From assembly GCA_023254365.1 (NCBI GenBank), contig JALRLQ010000054.1, forward strand, positions 1 to 10,141: a stretch of DNA of 10,141 bases, written 5' to 3'. The position numbers were made by a program, and so were the translations under genes. This document shows, piece after piece, positions 6,603 through 10,141 of the stretch. The notes beneath the pieces were generated by a model, which saw nothing but the letters and a program-made list of their open reading frames with translations, was not told where the DNA came from and ran no database searches. Numbering within the stretch: the first letter of the stretch is position 1; every line of letters starts with the position of its first letter. This DNA is from Candidatus Poseidonia sp. (GTDB lineage Archaea; Thermoplasmatota; Poseidoniia; Poseidoniales; Poseidoniaceae).

Positions 6603-7462
6603 GTTGTCAATTCTTTGACTAAATCCCGAAGCAAGTCGCCCACCTCTTGTGGCAGAACCAGTTCGGCTTCTTTTTGCTCAATGAATTCCAAGGAATCATC
6701 CACTCCTTGTCGCTCACCTTTTGCCCAAATCTGTCCAAGCACGTTTGAACGTTGTTCCTCAGGAACTTGGGGGTGATCCAGAATATCCTTTGCAGCATAC
6801 TTGTACTCGAGGTACTTTTGGCGGTTCAGCTTTTTCTGCTGCTTTTGACGGCCGCCTCCTTTTTTGTCCATCCTTCTTCGCCCACGGCGCTTATCTTGTT
6901 TACTTTCAACCGTGGTTTCAATTTCTTTGAACACGTTCTTGACACGTTTGTTCTTTGCTTTGATTGTGACAACATCGTCCTCGTTGTCCAAGTCATCGTC
7001 GACTGAACCATCCTCACCTTGTAGTTCGGAGCCAGCCTCCAATTCTTCGATGACTGGATCAACAACAGGTTGTTGTTGAGCGGTTGGGGCTGCCTTTTTG
7101 AGCGCCTCAGATTTACGGCGTAGTTCTGCAAGTCGATCTTCACGAGACTGCTTTTCTGGTTTTTCAGGTTCTTCTTGGCGTTGAATCTCTGCGGGAAGTG
7201 GTGCGGGAGCAACCACGGGTGCTGCAACATCGCCCTTCTGTTCCAATTTTTCCATCGCTTCGCGCTGCTTCCGTTCAAAATCGGCTTTGATGTCAGCGGG
7301 TGCCGCTGGAGTTTGTTCTGGAACAGGCGTCGGACGACGAGCAGCCTGACGCTCACGTTCATCACGACGCTTGCGATGCTGCTGTGAGGCGTCTTTCGCG
7401 AACGGATTGAACTCCTCACGCTTGCCTCGACGTCCGTTGATTGGTGATTCCCCCAACGGCAA
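6593..7462 (-). CDS. Highly charged, low-complexity protein of unknown function with a small C-terminal domain
   Basis: I do not recognise this 289-residue protein. It begins with a basic stretch (11-43, many Arg, Lys and Gln). A Pro/Ala/Glu/Lys-rich linker with coiled-coil-like stretches follows (44-130), then an acidic patch GEDGSVDDDLDNEDD (149-163). A strongly basic tract KRRGRRRMDKKGGGRQKQQKKLNRQK (191-216) leads into a compact, probably helical C-terminal domain (217-289). The alternation of acidic and basic blocks suggests a nucleic-acid- or ribosome-associated protein, but this is inference. No signal peptide or membrane helix is present. The start is a TTG at 7462 (a second TTG lies at 7456); an in-frame TAA 15 nt upstream of 7462 rules out a longer reading. 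The gene lies 41 nt after kae1, and its stop is embedded in the FKBP Shine-Dalgarno site, so it is clearly translated in this frame. Confidence 0.7.
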   Translation of the reverse strand: MPLGESPINGRRGKREEFNPFAKDASQQHRKRRDERERQAARRPTPVPEQTPAAPADIKADFERKQREAMEKLEQKGDVAAPVVAPAPLPAEIQRQEEPEKPEKQSREDRLAELRRKSEALKKAAPTAQQQPVVDPVIEELEAGSELQGEDGSVDDDLDNEDDVVTIKAKNKRVKNVFKEIETTVESKQDKRRGRRRMDKKGGGRQKQQKKLNRQKYLEYKYAAKDILDHPQVPEEQRSNVLGQIWAKGERQGVDDSLEFIEQKEAELVLPQEVGDLLRDLVKELTTRR

Positions 7463-7503
7463 GGGTAAGCCGACCAGTTAAAACCGTTAGCATGCACTTG
7501 GCA

Positions 7504-8511
7504 TCAGGACCAAACGATTGGCGTCTGGTCTGTACGAAGGTATTGGTCGATTGCACTTTGTTCAAGTGAGGTCGTTCGGTTTTGCAATTCCAACCATCCG
7601 AGAAGTGCAATCATGGTGCCGTTATCAATGCAATACATTCGCGGTGGGGCAAACGATGCACCTTCTCTATCCGTTGCCATCTCTTCGCACATGGTGCGCA
7701 TTCGCTGGTTGCATGCCACACCACCACCGAGGAGAAGTTCTGTCTTTCCGGTGTGAGCCATGGCACGTTCAGCAACTTCAACACAGGATGCAAAGGCATG
7801 TTCCTGAAGGGACCAGCAGACAGCATCCAATGGCTGTCCATTGTCAATGAGGCGTTGGGCGGCTGTCAACAATCCAGAGAAGGCCAAGTCCATCCCACGA
7901 ACAGCATAGGGCAGTTGCAATCCCTCCATGGACGGGTTTGGGTTCCGAGTGAGGTATTCATTGGCGAGTTGTTCAATTTTCGGCCCTCCCGGGAAGGGAA
8001 TGCCCTGATTTCTGGCGAACTTATCCAACATGTTCCCAATACCGATGTCCAATGTTTCTCCGAGTACACGGTATCGGCCATTGAGACGTGCAATCACTTG
8101 GGTGTTCCCTCCAGAAACATACAGGAGAATTGGATCGTCGCATCCGCATTGTTGCCGTCCAATTTCGATGTGAGCAACGCAATGGTTGACACCGATCAAG
8201 GGGACTTCCATTTTGGTTGCAAGGCCGCGTGCAATGGCCGCCCCCACTCGGAGACACGGCCCGAGACCTGGGCCTTGCGAATAGGCCACGGCACCAATAT
8301 CTGCGGAGGTCAAATTGTGCTTTTCAAGAACGTCGGAAAACAAACCTGCAGCCACATCCTTGTGATGGTCTGCAGCTTCCCGAGGATGGATTCCTCCTTG
8401 GTCGGGACGGAGGGTGTCTGAGGCCGCCGGATAGGGTATGCCGTCAGCGTCAACGAGTCCAAAAGAAAGCGTGTGCGCCGTGGTTTCGATGCCGAGCGTC
8501 CATTTGCCCAT
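7504..8511 (-). CDS. kae1: KEOPS subunit Kae1, tRNA N6-threonylcarbamoyladenosine transferase (archaeal type)
   Basis: Catalytic subunit of KEOPS that transfers the threonylcarbamoyl group to A37 of ANN-decoding tRNAs. The 335-residue ASKHA-fold protein starts GKWTLGIETTAHTLSFGLVD, the archaeal/eukaryotic form, unlike the bacterial TsaD start with CDET. Landmarks are HPREAADHH (42-50), SQGPGLGPCLRVG (78-90), NHCVAHIEIGR (109-119) with metal ligands His110 and His114, LYVSGGNTQ (130-138) with Tyr131, GETLDIGIGNMLDKFAR (151-167), GGGVACNQRM (262-271) and CIDNGTMIA (294-302) with ligand Asp296. The protein ends normally with no fused Bud32 kinase domain. The frame stays open to an ATG at 8625 (and another at 8601), adding up to 38 residues without family counterpart and overlapping hutI, so the ATG at 8511 is preferred. 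It is the first gene of the leftward block. Confidence 0.95.
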   Translation of the reverse strand: MGKWTLGIETTAHTLSFGLVDADGIPYPAASDTLRPDQGGIHPREAADHHKDVAAGLFSDVLEKHNLTSADIGAVAYSQGPGLGPCLRVGAAIARGLATKMEVPLIGVNHCVAHIEIGRQQCGCDDPILLYVSGGNTQVIARLNGRYRVLGETLDIGIGNMLDKFARNQGIPFPGGPKIEQLANEYLTRNPNPSMEGLQLPYAVRGMDLAFSGLLTAAQRLIDNGQPLDAVCWSLQEHAFASCVEVAERAMAHTGKTELLLGGGVACNQRMRTMCEEMATDREGASFAPPRMYCIDNGTMIALLGWLELQNRTTSLEQSAIDQYLRTDQTPIVWS

Positions 8512-8700
8512 GGCCCGACGACCAACCGATTGTTCTTCAACCCTCTCTTCCTTGGATGAACCACGAAGCGGGTCTTGTTCAACTCCGGCCCTGTTGTTCA
8601 TTTTGCAGGTTTGAATCAATCCCATGAAGATAGTATATGTGGTGATTGTAAAGCAATTATTATAGAAGATAATGTCATTGAATCAATTCAAGATTCACAA
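8512..8700. promoter_or_regulatory. Shared kae1/hutI control region with an AT-rich patch inside the hutI 5' end
   Basis: Between the two divergent start codons there are only 63 nt, rich in C and G, with no TATA-like element. The 60 nt at 8641-8700 are only about 28% G+C, against roughly half in the rest of the window. On the minus strand this area offers TATA-like TATAATAATT (8655-8664) and CATATACTATC (8629-8639), which would place transcription starts for the kae1 block near 8634 or 8609. The hutI promoter is not evident. These are visual matches only. Confidence 0.35.
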
Positions 8701-9813
8701 GATGTAGAAGATGAGTACAGTCTCCAAAGCATCAAACAAAGCGATACCCATCTTCGAGTACACGACCTCAAGGGTTCTGCAGTCATTCCCGGCCTTGTTG
8801 ATGCTCACACGCATTTGCTCTGGGCTGGTGATCGGTCAAAGGAAGTGGCCTGGAAGCGCGAGGGTAAATCCTACGCTGAAATAGCCTCCATGGGTGGAGG
8901 TATTCGCCACACTGTGCAGGCAACACGTACGGCAAGCGACGATCATTTGACTGAATTGGGTTACCAGCGACTCAGAGAAGCCCTGGCAACGGGGACCACG
9001 CATCTCGAGGCAAAAAGTGGGTATGGCCTCCGCACGGAAGATGAGTTGAGGCTTTTGGAAATTGGCAGCAAATTGGGCTCCATCAAGCATGTACCGAGTG
9101 TCGACCTCACGTGGATGGGAGCTCACGATGCCCCCCCTGGAGGCTCCATTGAGGCCTATGTTGACGAACTACTCACTCAACAACTACCTGCGGTCGTGGA
9201 CCAAGGCCTTGCTCGCTCCGCTGATGTCTTTTGTGAACCCGGTTGGTTTTCAGTTGAGCAAAGCGAAGAACTCCTCCGCGCATCTCGACACGCAGGATTA
9301 GCGCTTCGCATGCACGTGGATGAATTCAACGACGGTGGGGGCGGTGCACTCGCTGCTGAACTGGCGGTTGATACAGCAGACCACGCATACCACACGCCGT
9401 TGGACGTACGAAAGCGAATGGAGGAGGCGGGTGTGGTGACGGGTTTTCTGCCAGGCACACCCTATTCCATGGGCGATGCGTGGCCAAGCATGGATCGGAT
9501 TGAGGAGGAATCCATCACGTATTCCCTCGCCACAGATTTCAACCCAAACTGCAGAACATTGAGCCTTCCATTCATGTGCTCGCTCATGGTTCAGCGTTGT
9601 GGCGTTCACCCACTGAATGCTCTTCGGGCCGTGACAGTGAACGCCGCACGTACCACGCCTCACCCGAGTGGCCTTGTGCATGGGCGAATCGTCGAAGGGG
9701 GCGTCGCGAACCTCAATGTGGTTGATGGGCCGCATTGGGAGGCATTTGCTCTCAGGCCAACTGGAACGCCGTTTTCCGCAACCATCCTGAACGGCCAATT
9801 CATAGCGCATTGA
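8575..9813 (+). CDS. hutI: Imidazolonepropionase (histidine degradation)
   Basis: Metal-dependent amidohydrolase (412 aa) hydrolysing 4-imidazolone-5-propanoate to N-formimino-L-glutamate, the third step of histidine catabolism, in the cytoplasm. Landmarks are VDAHTHLLWAGDR (75-87) with metal ligands His78 and His80, SYAEIASMGGGIRHTVQATRTAS (99-121), TTHLEAKSGYGL (141-152), TWMGAHDAPP (179-188), ADVFCEPGWFS (216-226), MHVDEF (246-251) with ligand His247, TADHAYHT (267-274) and ATDFNPN (319-325) with ligand Asp321. All catalytic positions expected of HutI are present and length is normal. There is no ATG in frame. The start is a TTG at 8575 (in-frame stop at 8557), with a second TTG at 8611, and neither has a Shine-Dalgarno site. 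No hutH, hutU or hutG gene is visible, so the pathway partners must be elsewhere. Confidence 0.93.
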   Translation: MFNSGPVVHFAGLNQSHEDSICGDCKAIIIEDNVIESIQDSQDVEDEYSLQSIKQSDTHLRVHDLKGSAVIPGLVDAHTHLLWAGDRSKEVAWKREGKSYAEIASMGGGIRHTVQATRTASDDHLTELGYQRLREALATGTTHLEAKSGYGLRTEDELRLLEIGSKLGSIKHVPSVDLTWMGAHDAPPGGSIEAYVDELLTQQLPAVVDQGLARSADVFCEPGWFSVEQSEELLRASRHAGLALRMHVDEFNDGGGGALAAELAVDTADHAYHTPLDVRKRMEEAGVVTGFLPGTPYSMGDAWPSMDRIEEESITYSLATDFNPNCRTLSLPFMCSLMVQRCGVHPLNALRAVTVNAARTTPHPSGLVHGRIVEGGVANLNVVDGPHWEAFALRPTGTPFSATILNGQFIAH

Positions 9814-9863
9814 AAAGATAGCAATATTGATGTGAAACATGCATTTGATAAATCTCTATCATA

Positions 9864-9870
9864 AAAGGAG
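9864..9870 (+). promoter_or_regulatory. Shine-Dalgarno site of the truncated downstream gene
   Basis: AAAGGAG lies 3 nt before the ATG at 9874 and 12 nt before an in-frame ATG at 9883. The first spacing is short and the second long, so the exact start is not settled, but the site supports translation of this frame. The 60-nt spacer after hutI (9814-9873) is AT-rich and has a TATA-like TTTGATAAAT at about 9845-9854. No terminator-like T-run is seen. Confidence 0.5.
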
Positions 9871-9873
9871 TAA

Positions 9874-10141
9874 ATGATTTTCATGCTACTGATGGAAACA
9901 ATCGTGTGTTCTGCCAAAGAGGGCGTTGAAGCGCGAATGATGCGAATGCTCAAGACACGCCAAGAATTCAAACGCCGGCAAATTGGATGCGTTGCTGCCT
10001 GGCTCGGTGCGGCACCTGATAACTCCAACTTGGTTCTTGTTCAAACCGTGTTTGATTCAGCCTCAAGCTGGAAATCCATTTCAGAACTTGTTCAAATGAC
10101 ACTCGATGCGGAAGATGGTGGCATCGAATCGTTGCTTCTTG
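9874..10141 (+). CDS. Partial CDS, possible ABM-like (dimeric alpha/beta-barrel) small protein
   Basis: This open frame of at least 89 codons runs off the right edge of the window, so its length and C-terminus are unknown. The visible part begins with a strand-like METIVCSAKEG, a helix with many Arg, Met and Lys residues (about 17-35), IGCVAAWLG (37-45), a second strand NLVLVQTVFDS (52-62) and SWKSISELVQM (65-75). This order of strand, helix, a GC turn into a strand, then W-x-S resembles antibiotic-biosynthesis-monooxygenase (ABM) domain proteins, though no catalytic residue can be assigned. The ATG at 9874 is preceded by AAAGGAG. It shares the orientation of hutI, 60 nt downstream, and may be co-transcribed with it or have its own promoter. 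The domain call is tentative. Confidence 0.6.
   Translation, partial: MIFMLLMETIVCSAKEGVEARMMRMLKTRQEFKRRQIGCVAAWLGAAPDNSNLVLVQTVFDSASSWKSISELVQMTLDAEDGGIESLLL

Noticed and set aside
6031..6618. 195-codon plus-strand frame opposite the FKBP gene
   Set aside because: Antisense shadow of a clear SlyD-like protein; no start signal or domain seen.
6826..7497. 223-codon minus-strand frame with an ATG, overlapping the charged 289-aa gene
   Set aside because: Its translation looks like an off-frame reading (scattered Trp, Ser, Asn and Arg). The other frame ends exactly in the FKBP ribosome-binding site and has coherent charged blocks.
7582..8421. Long open frame (279 codons) on the plus strand opposite kae1
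   Set aside because: It is antisense to a gene with unmistakable Kae1 motifs, and its translation shows no recognisable domain or natural composition.
8512..8625. 38-residue N-terminal extension of Kae1
   Set aside because: The family starts at MxxxLGIExTAHT. The extra residues have no counterpart in Kae1 proteins I know and overlap the hutI start. Kept as an open question in the findings.
9298..9840. 180-codon minus-strand frame opposite hutI
   Set aside because: Antisense to conserved HutI motifs; composition rich in Cys, His and Arg as expected for a shadow frame.
9818..9860. Short inverted repeat GATAG...CTATC in the hutI downstream spacer
   Set aside because: Only 5-bp arms with a long gap; expected by chance in AT-rich sequence.
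1..10141. Search by eye for CRISPR repeats, tRNA or rRNA genes, transposases, integrases or toxin-antitoxin pairs
   Set aside because: None seen. Nearly the whole window is occupied by ordinary protein-coding genes with short spacers.

Overview
The window looks like archaeal chromosomal DNA, most plausibly from a marine euryarchaeon such as Marine Group II (Candidatus Poseidoniales) or a related Thermoplasmatota lineage. The main evidence is the archaeal/eukaryotic-type Kae1 (it begins LGIETTAHT, unlike bacterial TsaD) and a stand-alone methylmalonyl-CoA mutase catalytic subunit of the split archaeal form. Internal operon genes carry Shine-Dalgarno sites while first genes do not, which also fits. 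Several genes (a SlyD-like FKBP, hutI, the epimerase) have a bacterial flavour, as is common in heterotrophic marine archaea. The lineage is inferred from protein content only.

Layout: (1) 1-126 is an AT-rich leader with an 18-bp palindrome, followed by a rightward class III PLP aminotransferase (127-1638). (2) A tightly packed leftward block of eight genes runs from about 8511 down to 1622. In transcription order it holds kae1, a charged protein of unknown function, a SlyD-like FKBP prolyl isomerase, the methylmalonyl-CoA mutase large subunit, methylmalonyl-CoA epimerase, a 101-aa unknown, an ABC ATPase and its ABC-2 permease. Gaps are 49 nt or less and some ends overlap. The permease and aminotransferase genes overlap tail to tail by 17 bp. 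(3) Divergent from kae1 lies hutI (imidazolonepropionase, 8575-9813), and after 60 nt a gene cut by the window edge (9874 onward) that may encode a small ABM-like alpha/beta-barrel protein.

How the genes work together: the mutase and epimerase form one pathway module, interconverting succinyl-CoA and methylmalonyl-CoA for propionyl-CoA or odd-chain and branched-chain catabolism. The cobalamin-binding small subunit and the MeaB chaperone are not in the window. The ABC ATPase and permease form a two-gene NatA/NatB-type exporter. Kae1 (tRNA t6A37 synthesis) and the prolyl isomerase are housekeeping. HutI implies histidine degradation, but no other hut gene is present. No tRNA, rRNA, CRISPR array, insertion sequence or phage-like cassette was seen, and no gene-free stretch exceeds 126 nt. 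I found no convincing new multi-gene system. The more interesting items are two uncharacterised proteins, a divergent aminotransferase, the shared kae1/hutI control region and the aminotransferase/permease 3' overlap.
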